Origin: JBDTCS01 sp039923455
GTDB lineage: Bacteria > Bacteroidota > Ignavibacteria > Palsa-1295
Reading direction: 5' to 3'
Assembly: GCA_039923455.1 (NCBI GenBank)
Contig: JBDTCS010000092.1
Span: 1-7,969 of the forward strand
DNA: 7,969 nt
Under the pieces are notes generated by a model. The model was not told the DNA's origin. It did not search any database and was given only the letters and a program-made list of their open reading frames with translations. This document shows, piece by piece, positions 1 to 6,792 of the stretch; position 1 is the stretch's first letter, and each line of letters opens with the position of its first letter. The translations under genes and the position numbers were made by a program.

Positions 1-1
1 C

Positions 2-94
2 GTCGGCATTGATAACTTGGAAAAGATAGGAAAGGCATTGAAGATACCCCCTCATATTCTTGTTGATCCCAATTATATCGAGTCTAATTCGTAG
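2..94 (+). CDS. C-terminal end of an XRE-family helix-turn-helix regulator (partial)
   Basis: The window opens inside a reading frame of 30 codons ending in TAG at 92-94. The peptide reads VGIDNLEKIGKALKIPPHIL followed by a short polar tail. This matches the last two helices of the lambda-repressor/XRE-type DNA-binding domain, where a D-x-L-x-x-I-x-x-A-L pattern is followed by a short 'P-x-x-L' helix. The DNA-recognition helix lies upstream of the window and cannot be checked. Only about 10 residues follow the domain, so the protein either is a small single-domain regulator or carries its HTH at the C terminus. The family commonly regulates mobile elements, toxin-antitoxin pairs and restriction systems, but nothing here shows which. 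The gap that follows holds no convincing partner gene. Confidence 0.65.
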   Translation, partial: VGIDNLEKIGKALKIPPHILVDPNYIESNS

Positions 95-598
95 CTACAC
101 CGGAAAGACCCTCGAAGTCTCAAAAGGATACGTGCAGGCAAGGGTACTAATTTCTCCCTAAAAAAGTCGAGAATATGGCACAATAGTTGTGGTGCCTCAC
201 TAATCAATTATAATATAGTTCGAACATTCTGAGACGGTGCATAAACGGATGCGCCAATGGAGTACTCAAGCAATAGTTTGCTTTGTTTTGTACATGTTCC
301 TTGCCACTCGCTGAAAAGCACAATTGGTTACAATATTTTGACGATGGTACCAATTTATGCCCTACTCAAGCAGCAAACGTACGGAAAAATTTATGAAATG
401 ATACCGTATCTCTTATTGATGGATAAGGCGGTCGAATAACCAATTCTCAGTCGCTCGATACAACCACCCTTTGCATTTCCCAAAGCCGTACCTAGCTCTC
501 CAACAGAACTAATCGGGTATATTTGCATCAGATAGCAGGGACTACAAATCTATTCGGCAACGCATCTTGCCGTAAACATACGATTATACTAAATATTT
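95..598. other. About 500-base intergenic stretch without a supported gene
   Basis: This stretch is visibly richer in A and T than the genes to its right. No reading frame in it resembles a known protein. The only sizeable frame, 257-439 on the plus strand (60 codons), has mixed hydrophobic and Cys/His residues, no recognisable domain and no ribosome-binding site, so I do not call it a gene. I looked for a tRNA and for SAM-type riboswitches ahead of the trans-sulfuration gene and saw neither. Visible structure is limited: TACTCAAGCA occurs at 263-272 and again exactly 100 bases later at 363-372; AATTGGTTA (322-330) is the reverse complement of TAACCAATT (437-445); and there is a small hairpin at 555-572. 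It may be a decayed gene or the edge of an inserted segment; this is inference. Confidence 0.5.
555..572 (+). promoter_or_regulatory. Small hairpin just upstream of the trans-sulfuration gene
   Basis: CGGCAA (555-560) and TTGCCG (567-572) form a perfect 6-bp stem around a 6-base loop, ending 26 bases before the ATG at 599. No T-run follows, so it is not a typical intrinsic terminator. It could be a leader-RNA structure, an operator or a chance repeat. It does not fit a riboswitch class I recognise. Confidence 0.25.
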
Positions 599-1744
599 AT
601 GTCAGGTTTTAGCACGAAGGCAATTCATGTTGGTCAAGAGCCCGAAGAAATTACGGGCGCAGTCACGGTTCCGCTTTTTCAAACTTCTACGTACGCGCAA
701 GAAGAGCTCGGCGCACATCCGAAATATGATTACGGACGCACGATCAATCCAACACGCGTTGCACTCGAAGAAAATCTTGCTGCTCTGGAAAATGGCAAGT
801 ATGGATTTTCTTTTTCGAGCGGCATGTCGGCGATTGCGGCGGCACTTTCGTTTGTGAAGCCGGGCGAACATGTGATTGCAGGGAGCGATATGTATGGAGG
901 CTCGTATAGGTATTTTTCGAAAATTCTTGCGCCGCTTGGTATTGAGTTCTCTTATGTCGATATGCGCTCGGTCGATAATATTCACGGCGCGATCAAGAGC
1001 AATACGCGAATGATCTACTGCGAGACTCCGACGAATCCGATGATGAACCTCACCGATCTGCGTGAAGTATCGGATGTCGCGAAAAGTCATAAGCTTATGA
1101 CTGTCGTGGATAATACGTTCATGTCACCATATTTTCAGAATCCGCTTGATCTCGGAATCGATATCGTCTTGCACTCCGTCACAAAATATATCGGCGGACA
1201 TTCCGATCTGATCGGCGGTGCGGTGATAGCGGTGAGCGCAGAACATGCCGAGCATCTGAAGTTTTATCAAAATTCGGTCGGTGCCGTTCCAGCGCCATTC
1301 GATTGCTGGTTGCTGTTGCGAAGCGTGAAGACGCTTGCGATTCGAATGGAGCGACATGCATTTAACGCGCAACAGATTGCCGAGCATCTCGAGAAGAGTA
1401 AAAAAATCGCAAAAGTATTTTATCCGGGACTTCCTTCGCATCCGCAACATGCTATCGCAAAAAAGCAAATGCGTGGTTTTGGTGGAATGATCTCGGTTGA
1501 GACCGGAAGTCTTGCAAACGCAAAAAGCTTCACGAAGGCGCTGAAGTTATTCACGCTCGCCGAAAGTTTGGGCGGTGTCGAATCGCTTGTGTGTTATCCG
1601 ATTCTCATGACGCATGCCTCTGTGCCAGCTGAACGCCGTGCCGAGCTTGGCATCACCGAAGGATTGATTCGGCTCAGTGTCGGAATCGAAGATTACAAAG
1701 ATCTTCTGCACGATATCGAGAACGGACTCGCAGCAATAGCTTAA
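599..1744 (+). CDS. PLP-dependent trans-sulfuration enzyme (cystathionine gamma-synthase / gamma-lyase type)
   Basis: This 381-residue cytosolic enzyme belongs to the Cys/Met-metabolism PLP family (fold type I). Visible features, with E. coli cystathionine gamma-synthase equivalents known for the family, are: YGR at 45-47, the Tyr/Arg that reach the phosphate of the neighbouring subunit's PLP; SSGMSA at 73-78, the phosphate-binding turn; Tyr99 in DMYGG, which stacks on the cofactor ring; VVDNTF at 169-174 with Asp171 for the pyridine nitrogen; SVTKY with Schiff-base Lys196; ESLGGVESL at 322-330; and RLSVGIED with Arg358 for the substrate carboxylate. The length fits gamma-synthase and gamma-lyase (about 380-400) and is short for O-acetylhomoserine sulfhydrylase (about 430). 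The DMYGG motif lacks the cysteine typical of methionine gamma-lyase. Making cystathionine (methionine synthesis) and cleaving it (cysteine synthesis) cannot be told apart from sequence, so no symbol is given. The first ATG sits at the expected N terminus but has only AT-rich sequence upstream. It probably shares a transcript with the lipoprotein gene 5 bases downstream. Confidence 0.93.
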   Translation: MSGFSTKAIHVGQEPEEITGAVTVPLFQTSTYAQEELGAHPKYDYGRTINPTRVALEENLAALENGKYGFSFSSGMSAIAAALSFVKPGEHVIAGSDMYGGSYRYFSKILAPLGIEFSYVDMRSVDNIHGAIKSNTRMIYCETPTNPMMNLTDLREVSDVAKSHKLMTVVDNTFMSPYFQNPLDLGIDIVLHSVTKYIGGHSDLIGGAVIAVSAEHAEHLKFYQNSVGAVPAPFDCWLLLRSVKTLAIRMERHAFNAQQIAEHLEKSKKIAKVFYPGLPSHPQHAIAKKQMRGFGGMISVETGSLANAKSFTKALKLFTLAESLGGVESLVCYPILMTHASVPAERRAELGITEGLIRLSVGIEDYKDLLHDIENGLAAIA

Positions 1745-1749
1745 GAAGT

Positions 1750-2058
1750 ATGATGCGAAGTCGTGCGTACATCTTTGTGTTGTTGGTGGTGGGCAGCTTC
1801 GGTTGTAAGTCGAAGGAATCGCTTACACCCGATGATGCGCGATATATCCGCACAACGCTCGCACTCATGCGCACGAAACAGAGTGCTCCGGTGAATGCTG
1901 ATACGACACTTGTAAAGCATCGTACCGATTCTGTCTTCGCGGCAATGAAAACTTCGAGCGATAAATATGTCGCCTACGCCAAGACGCTCGGCGAACATCC
2001 CGATCGTGCAATGTCGCTCTATGATGCGATCAGGGATTCGTTAGGAATCAAGCAATAA
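1750..2058 (+). CDS. Small lipoprotein, DUF4296-like
   Basis: A 102-residue protein begins with a short export signal: basic start (Arg3, Arg5), a hydrophobic run IFVLLVVG at 8-15, then SFGC with Cys19 as the likely lipidated residue. The lipobox is loose (Ser at -3), which Bacteroidota tolerate. The mature part is charged and probably helical. Its end, with the pattern Y-x-x-T-L-x-x-HP-x-x-A-M-x-x-LYDAI-x-x-x-L at 76-98, resembles the DUF4296 lipoproteins of Bacteroidota, in which a TPDD-like start is followed by helices and a 'Y-x-x-HP-x-x-M-x-x-IY' segment. That family has no assigned function. Two ATGs stand in tandem (1750 and 1753), and AAGAAG just before them is the nearest thing to a ribosome-binding site in the window. 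The gene follows the trans-sulfuration gene by 5 bases and ends 25 bases from the convergent carboxyltransferase gene. The lipoprotein call is fairly safe; the DUF4296 assignment is a pattern match by eye. Confidence 0.75.
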   Translation: MMRSRAYIFVLLVVGSFGCKSKESLTPDDARYIRTTLALMRTKQSAPVNADTTLVKHRTDSVFAAMKTSSDKYVAYAKTLGEHPDRAMSLYDAIRDSLGIKQ

Positions 2059-2083
2059 TACGAGGTTAACCCGTTTGGCTAGT

Positions 2084-3742
2084 TTAGGTCTGGATTACAC
2101 CAGGATTAAACTGCGGCACTGTTGGTACATGACTCGCCATTTCGATACCCGTTGAGATGATGCTGCGTGTTTGACGAGGATCAATAATTCCGTCGGTCCA
2201 TAGTCGCGCTGCGCCATATAGCGGTGTCGTTTGCTCGGTGTAGTTTGCTTGGATTTCGTCGAGCATTTGTTTTTGCTTCTCGGGCGTTATTACTTCCGAA
2301 GTTTTTTTCAGACTCGCAATGCGAATCGAGAGCATCGTCTTCGAAGCTTGTGCACCACCCATCACAGCAAGATTCGCAGTCGGCCAACTGAATATCAATC
2401 GCGGATCGTAGGCCTTTCCGCACATCGCATAATTTCCCGCTCCATAGGAGTTACCCATGATGAATGTGAATTTCGGCACAACCGAATTCGCCACAGCGTT
2501 CACCATCTTCGCGCCATCTTTGATGATGCCCCCGTGCTCACTGCGAGAGCCGACCATAAAGCCTGCCACATCCTGCAAAAAGACGAGCGGTATTTGCTTC
2601 TGATTACAATTCATTATGAAGCGAGCACCTTTATCCGCAGAGTCGGAGTAGATCACACCACCAACCTGCATCTCCCCTTGTGCATTTTTGACGACCGAAC
2701 GTTGATTTGCAACAATCCCAACTGCCCATCCATCGATGCGAGCATACGCGGTGATGATCGTCTTGCCATAGTCCGCTTTGTATTCGTCGATCTCGGAATT
2801 GTCCACCAGTCGCGCAATGATTTCATGCGTGTCATAGGGTTTCGCACGATCAGATGGAATGATTGCGAGTAAATCGTCTTCAGGAAATTTCGGAGCTACC
2901 GGTGCGATACGATCGAAATGTCGGAAGGTCCCTTTCCCGATCTTCGAAACGATCGAGCGAACCGTCTCGAGGCAGACATCGTCGTTGGGCATTTTGTAAT
3001 CGGTCACACCGGCGATTTCGGTGGTCACACGTGCACCGCCGAGCGATTCGTTGTCGATCCGCTCACCGATCGCGGCTTCAACGAGCGCACTTCCAGCGAG
3101 GAATACGTGTCCGGTGCCTTCCACGATGAGCGCCTCGTCAGACATAATCGGCAGATATGCTCCACCGGCAACACACGGCCCCATGATCGCAGCGATCTGA
3201 ACGATACCCATCGAAGACATCACCGCGTTGTTGCGAAATATTCTGCCGAAATGCTCTTTGTCCGGGAAAATCTCGTCTTGCATGGGTAGATAGACGCCAG
3301 CGCTATCGACGAGATAAATAATCGGGAGATGATTCTCGATGGATATTTCTTGGGCACGCAAATTCTTTTTGCATGTCATCGGAAACCACGCACCGGCCTT
3401 GACGGTCGCGTCATTGGCGACAATGATAACGAGCTTTCCGCTAACACGGGCTAGGCCGACGACAACTCCCGCCGAAGGTGCACCACCCTCTTTGGCGTAC
3501 ATTTCGTGCGCAGCGAAGAGCCCGATCTCGATAAACTCCGAGCCCGGATCAATTAACTTTTCGATTCGCTCTCGTGCGGTGAGTTTACCTTTTTCGTGCT
3601 GCTTCTCAATGTTCTTTTTTCCGCCGCCGAGCTTGACTTGCTCGGCCAGCGCCTCGATCTTTCGAAGCGAGTTCTTGATCTGATCTACCTGAGTTTGGTA
3701 CGAAAGTGCGTTCGGGTCGAGCGGTTTTCCTATAGATGCCAT
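2084..3742 (-). CDS. Acyl-CoA carboxylase carboxyltransferase (beta) subunit, methylcrotonyl-CoA type
   Basis: This 552-residue protein has the two crotonase-fold halves of a biotin-dependent acyl-CoA carboxyltransferase, which moves carboxyl from biotin on a carrier subunit to an acyl-CoA. The N-terminal half shows KLTARERIEKLIDPGS (53-68), VANDATVKAGAW (108-119), LVDSAGVYLPMQDEIFPD (144-161) and the oxyanion loop GPCVAGGAYLP (188-198). The C-terminal half shows FLQDVAGFMVG (388-398), the second oxyanion loop GNSYGAGNYAMCG (430-442) and MGGAQA (461-466). The motifs AGGAYLP-x-MSDE and GAGNY-x-MCG-x-AY are typical of methylcrotonyl-CoA and geranyl-CoA carboxylases; propionyl-CoA carboxylases have GAGAY and GGAYDVM instead. 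The likely role is carboxylating 3-methylcrotonyl-CoA in leucine breakdown. No biotin carboxylase or biotin-carrier gene lies in the window, so the alpha partner is encoded elsewhere. The length is near the family's 530-550. The ATG at 3742 has no Shine-Dalgarno sequence. The gene stands alone on the minus strand, convergent with the lipoprotein and divergent from the secreted propeller. Confidence 0.92.
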   Translation of the reverse strand: MASIGKPLDPNALSYQTQVDQIKNSLRKIEALAEQVKLGGGKKNIEKQHEKGKLTARERIEKLIDPGSEFIEIGLFAAHEMYAKEGGAPSAGVVVGLARVSGKLVIIVANDATVKAGAWFPMTCKKNLRAQEISIENHLPIIYLVDSAGVYLPMQDEIFPDKEHFGRIFRNNAVMSSMGIVQIAAIMGPCVAGGAYLPIMSDEALIVEGTGHVFLAGSALVEAAIGERIDNESLGGARVTTEIAGVTDYKMPNDDVCLETVRSIVSKIGKGTFRHFDRIAPVAPKFPEDDLLAIIPSDRAKPYDTHEIIARLVDNSEIDEYKADYGKTIITAYARIDGWAVGIVANQRSVVKNAQGEMQVGGVIYSDSADKGARFIMNCNQKQIPLVFLQDVAGFMVGSRSEHGGIIKDGAKMVNAVANSVVPKFTFIMGNSYGAGNYAMCGKAYDPRLIFSWPTANLAVMGGAQASKTMLSIRIASLKKTSEVITPEKQKQMLDEIQANYTEQTTPLYGAARLWTDGIIDPRQTRSIISTGIEMASHVPTVPQFNPGVIQT

Positions 3743-4103
3743 GCAAGAGTTTTGGTATAAATCTGTGCAAATCTACGAGTTTTGTGGTAGGTTCAACTCG
3801 GAATTAGAAGTTGCGTGTATAGAATCGGTGGAACACGATCTCGTGGATTCTGCACTCCTGCACCCGCAGACAATTTTCCACTAATAGTGGGCACTATGCA
3901 CACTTGCCCGAAAAGGGATTTGGGATTATCCACTTTCTACGAAAAAGATGATTTCGGTGTGATCAAATTGGACTGAAACTGTGTCCTGTGATGATATAGA
4001 GGATGTTGGGCAACTATGGCATGATTCTGGTGTTTAACTAAAAGGCGTTCTCAATTATGGTCGAGGGTTGCGTAATTTCCAAGCTGTTTAGCACATTGTC
4101 ATT
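3743..4103. other. Divergent intergenic region between carboxyltransferase and secreted propeller genes
   Basis: These 361 bases hold no supported gene on either strand. They must carry the promoters of both divergent genes, but I see neither a clear sigma-70 pair nor an unambiguous Bacteroidota-type TTTG / TAnnTTTG pair, so no promoter is placed. The most structured part is a cluster of inverted repeats at 3821-3909, listed separately. The last 190 bases before the propeller ATG are AT-rich and without obvious repeats. Confidence 0.6.
3821..3909. repeat. Cluster of nested and overlapping inverted repeats in the divergent promoter region
   Basis: Four inverted repeats lie close together. (1) AGAATC (3821-3826) pairs with GATTCT (3846-3851), enclosing a second stem CACG (3834-3837) / CGTG (3842-3845). 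(2) CCACTAATAGTGG (3878-3890) is palindromic around a central A. (3) ATAGTG (3884-3889) pairs with CACTAT (3892-3897). (4) GGGCA (3889-3893) pairs with TGCCC (3905-3909). Repeats 2, 3 and 4 share arms, so as RNA they would be alternative structures, and as DNA they form a ladder of half-sites. TGCAC also recurs at 3851, 3859 and 3897. The place, between two divergent genes, suits an operator or a leader structure. The regulator is unknown, and each stem alone is short enough to occur by chance. Confidence 0.35.
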
Positions 4104-6674
4104 ATGAACATTGGTGGGAAGCATTCAAACTTGATTCGTGCGAGCATTCTTCTCGCACTTTTTGTCTTGCCGTTTACCAAGACTGTCACTGTGCTTGCCC
4201 AGGAGCATAAATCCTCTGGCGTCACGCCTCTTAGCACAGCAGAAGAATTCGAAGAAAACAAGGCTGCCGGTCGTGAGCAATACTTTCTCGATATCTTGCA
4301 ATCCGGCTCGGAAAAAGATTTGCAAAAGGCGTATTTGAAGGGACTGGCAGAATTTAGAGGCATGGATAATAGCGCAGCCTTTAAGCAGCAGATAGGCGCT
4401 GCATGGCAGCCTCTCAGCGGCTCTCAGGATCTTCACGTAAGCGGCCGTGCATCGAGCATTGCCTTTGATCCAAACAACGGCAATATCCTTTACCTGTGTT
4501 CGCCTCAAGGCGGTCTGTGGAAGTCTTCGAACAAAGGCTCCTCTTGGGTATCGCTCAGCGACAATTGGCCGATCCTCGCAATGGGCGCTGTCGCGGTCGA
4601 TCCGAATAATTCAAAGATTATCTACGCCGGCACTGGCGATATCGATGCTGTCGGTGGTGGAGTTGTTGTTGTCGGTGGCGTCGGAATTCTGAAATCATCG
4701 GATGGCGGTTTGAACTGGACCTCTATTGCATCAATCGCCAACGTGGGCAACTACACTAAGCAGGTGATCGTCGATAAGAACAACAGTCAAAGTATTTTTC
4801 ATACCGGTGCGAATGGATTGACACATTCTTCTGACGGTGGTGCGACTTGGCAAAGACTTGTTAATGTCGGTGGCTTAACGACGATGGCGATGGACCCGAC
4901 GAACAGCGACAATCTACTTCTCGGCGGTGCCGGCAAACTTCGTCATTCAACCGATGGCGGTGCAACATGGGTGGTCGTTGGTGCGAACCTTACCAGCTTT
5001 GGCAGGGCAACAGTAGCTATCGCCGCGAGTAATCCGCAACGGATGTATGCAAGTCTTGCACTGAGCAATGGTAACACCGGCGTTGCGCGTTCGAATGACG
5101 GAGGAGTCACTTGGACGCTGGTATACAACGCCGACCAAAACTCCGGATATCTTGGACAGCAAGGGTGGTACGCGAACGCATTCGTAGTTAGCCCGACAAA
5201 TCCGGATATCGTGCTTGGTGGTGGATTAGATGTTTGGCGCTCAAATAATGGCGGTACTTCGTTCATTAAAAAAAGCGAGTGGACCACAGAGAGCGGTGCT
5301 AGTAATTATACACACGCGGACGTGCACGAACTCGTCTATGGTCCGGATGGGCTTTATTGTCTTTCGGACGGTGGTGTGTTCCGGTCCGGAACAACCGGTG
5401 ATAGTTGGACGCAAGATCTGAACAAAGGTCTCTCGCTCTTGCAATTCATGGGTGTCGATTCCGATCCTGACATGACCTTCGTAATTGGTGGTGCGCAGGA
5501 TAACGGTGTGAACCGCGCGAAGATTGGTGCGACAAATTACAACCAAGTCCTCGGTGGTGATGGTGGCCGAACATACGTTTCACAGTCCGATGGTGGTATG
5601 TATGTCTACTCTACTTACATTCAGGCTGATCTCGAAAAATCGAACGATGGCGGCACTTCGTGGGAATTTGGTTCGACAGGAACACACAACATCATTACGA
5701 ACAGCTCTTTGCTCTCTGAGAATTTGCCATTTTACATGAATTATGCTGTGAGTGAGGCGGATCCAAATTTCGTAGCAATCGCGGGGAGCAACCGGGTTTA
5801 TTACTCGAACGTTGGAGGTGAAGATGGCTTTCTTCCGATCTCAAAGTCAGGCCAGATATCCTCTGGACCGATCGCTGTGCATATTGCCAAGAGTGATCCA
5901 ACATACATCTATGCCTCGAGCCACAGCGGATACGTCTTCATGAGTTCGGACGAGGGTACGACCTGGAAGAAATCGACAACAAATATCGGCTCTGCATTTG
6001 CGATGACGACAGATATTCAAAATCCGGGACATGTCTACGCCTGTATTTCCGGTTTCGGCGGTAACATCAAGCATTTTTGGGTGAGCACAGATTATGGTTT
6101 GACGTGGTCCAGTCCGGCGACAAATTTGCCGGATCTTAGCTGCACCGCTATCGCGACAGACTCACGTGGTGATATTTTCATTGGTACAAATCTTGGCGTC
6201 ATGGGTTCGAACGACAATGGTGTCACGTGGATTGGACTGAAGAACGGTATGCCGCTCGTCACAATCAATTCACTGCAGGTTCGTGGGCATGATAAGTATT
6301 TGTTGGCTGGGACATTCGGTCGCGGTGCATTTCGCCTCGATCTAACGGACTTCCCGACCCTTACCGGCGTGCATACACAGGCATCAGCGCTCGCTCTGGA
6401 CGCGCCAACACTGGATAACATTCATCCGAATCCGATCGACCTCACGGCATCACATTCGGCGAAGACATCTTTCTCGATTCCAAGTGAAGGTGCAGTTCGA
6501 CTTTCGATCTATGATATGCTCGGCAAAGAACAACGAGTCGTTCTCAATGAGTATCTTACTCGCGGACGTTATGATCGCGTGATCGATCTGGGCAATCTTT
6601 CGAATGGCGAATTTTTCTATGTCTTGACTGCTTCGGGACGTACTGTATCGCAGAAGATCATCGTCACACGTTAA
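4104..6674 (+). CDS. Secreted Asp-box (BNR/Vps10-like) beta-propeller protein with type IX secretion sorting domain
   Basis: The 856-residue product starts with a Sec signal peptide: Lys6 and Arg12, hydrophobic core about 13-23, likely cleavage after VLA at 30-32. A helix-rich, charged stretch of about 70 residues follows (33-100). From about 105 to 745 there are eleven Asp-box motifs of the S-x-D-x-G-x-T-W type, starting at 141, 198, 242, 282, 330, 380, 428, 513, 614, 661 and 702. The copies at 380 (ending in Phe) and 428 (SGTTGDSW) are degenerate. They alternate with DPNN/DPTN-type turns and GG-rich strands, as in the sortilin/Vps10 and sialidase-like propellers that bacteria secrete. About 772-856 form a type IX (Por) type A sorting domain: HPNP (774-777), SFSIPSEG, VRLSIYDMLGKE (798-809), then a GEFFYVLTASG strand (835-845) and a basic end. 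That domain is normally removed at the outer membrane. Nothing shows a catalytic site, so binding, adhesion or glycan contact are only possibilities. The ATG at 4104 gives a complete signal peptide but has no Shine-Dalgarno sequence. A strong hairpin follows the stop. Confidence 0.9.
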   Translation: MNIGGKHSNLIRASILLALFVLPFTKTVTVLAQEHKSSGVTPLSTAEEFEENKAAGREQYFLDILQSGSEKDLQKAYLKGLAEFRGMDNSAAFKQQIGAAWQPLSGSQDLHVSGRASSIAFDPNNGNILYLCSPQGGLWKSSNKGSSWVSLSDNWPILAMGAVAVDPNNSKIIYAGTGDIDAVGGGVVVVGGVGILKSSDGGLNWTSIASIANVGNYTKQVIVDKNNSQSIFHTGANGLTHSSDGGATWQRLVNVGGLTTMAMDPTNSDNLLLGGAGKLRHSTDGGATWVVVGANLTSFGRATVAIAASNPQRMYASLALSNGNTGVARSNDGGVTWTLVYNADQNSGYLGQQGWYANAFVVSPTNPDIVLGGGLDVWRSNNGGTSFIKKSEWTTESGASNYTHADVHELVYGPDGLYCLSDGGVFRSGTTGDSWTQDLNKGLSLLQFMGVDSDPDMTFVIGGAQDNGVNRAKIGATNYNQVLGGDGGRTYVSQSDGGMYVYSTYIQADLEKSNDGGTSWEFGSTGTHNIITNSSLLSENLPFYMNYAVSEADPNFVAIAGSNRVYYSNVGGEDGFLPISKSGQISSGPIAVHIAKSDPTYIYASSHSGYVFMSSDEGTTWKKSTTNIGSAFAMTTDIQNPGHVYACISGFGGNIKHFWVSTDYGLTWSSPATNLPDLSCTAIATDSRGDIFIGTNLGVMGSNDNGVTWIGLKNGMPLVTINSLQVRGHDKYLLAGTFGRGAFRLDLTDFPTLTGVHTQASALALDAPTLDNIHPNPIDLTASHSAKTSFSIPSEGAVRLSIYDMLGKEQRVVLNEYLTRGRYDRVIDLGNLSNGEFFYVLTASGRTVSQKIIVTR

Positions 6675-6686
6675 GCGACAAAGTTT

Positions 6687-6714
6687 CGAAGCGCCTCTTA
6701 TGCGAGGCGCTTCG
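6687..6714 (+). terminator. Strong hairpin after the propeller gene, terminator-like without a U-tract
   Basis: CGAAGCGCCTC (6687-6697) and GAGGCGCTTCG (6704-6714) form a perfect 11-bp GC-rich stem with loop TTATGC, starting 12 bases after the stop of the propeller gene. No T-run follows on the plus strand (the next bases are CCTTGGG), and no long A-run precedes it, so it is not a textbook intrinsic terminator in either direction. U-tract-less hairpins are often found at gene ends; it may end transcription or protect the 3' end of the mRNA. An ATG at 6700, inside the loop, opens an upstream extension of the next reading frame and is not the true start. Confidence 0.65.
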
Positions 6715-6792
6715 CCTTGGGCTCCTTCCCTCTTCCAAGCGAACTGCAAGCACCTTCCAAATGTTTTCACGACGATAATTTTTACAAAATCT

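Noticed and set aside
187..214. TTGTGG, 16 bases, TATAAT: a sigma-70-like promoter
   Set aside because: The -35 element matches only half of the consensus, and canonical TATAAT boxes are common by chance in AT-rich DNA. Bacteroidota housekeeping promoters differ, and no supported gene starts just downstream.
217..224. GTTCGAAC as a possible tRNA T-loop
   Set aside because: The flanking bases do not form a T-arm or acceptor stem, and no D-arm or anticodon arm is present. It is a chance 8-base palindrome.
257..439. A 60-codon plus-strand reading frame in the first gap
   Set aside because: It has no ribosome-binding site, no recognisable domain or signal peptide, and an amino-acid mix typical of chance frames. 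Length alone is not support.
440..598. A SAM or other riboswitch ahead of the trans-sulfuration gene
   Set aside because: I saw none of the conserved cores of SAM-type riboswitches, only a 6-bp hairpin at 555-572 and a weak CTTTG/CAAAG pair at 469-485.
602..1090. Long minus-strand frame opposite the trans-sulfuration gene (162 codons), and similar shadows opposite the other genes
   Set aside because: They lie wholly within clear genes, are rich in Arg and Ser as expected of antisense frames, and resemble no family.
2059..2083. GGTTAACC palindrome between the convergent lipoprotein and carboxyltransferase genes as a bidirectional terminator
   Set aside because: An 8-base palindrome has no loop and no flanking T-run, so it cannot form a terminator hairpin.
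2231..2872. A 213-codon plus-strand frame within the carboxyltransferase gene
   Set aside because: The minus-strand protein is conserved over its full length here. The plus-strand product is rich in His, Arg and Ile without domain features, which marks it as a shadow frame.
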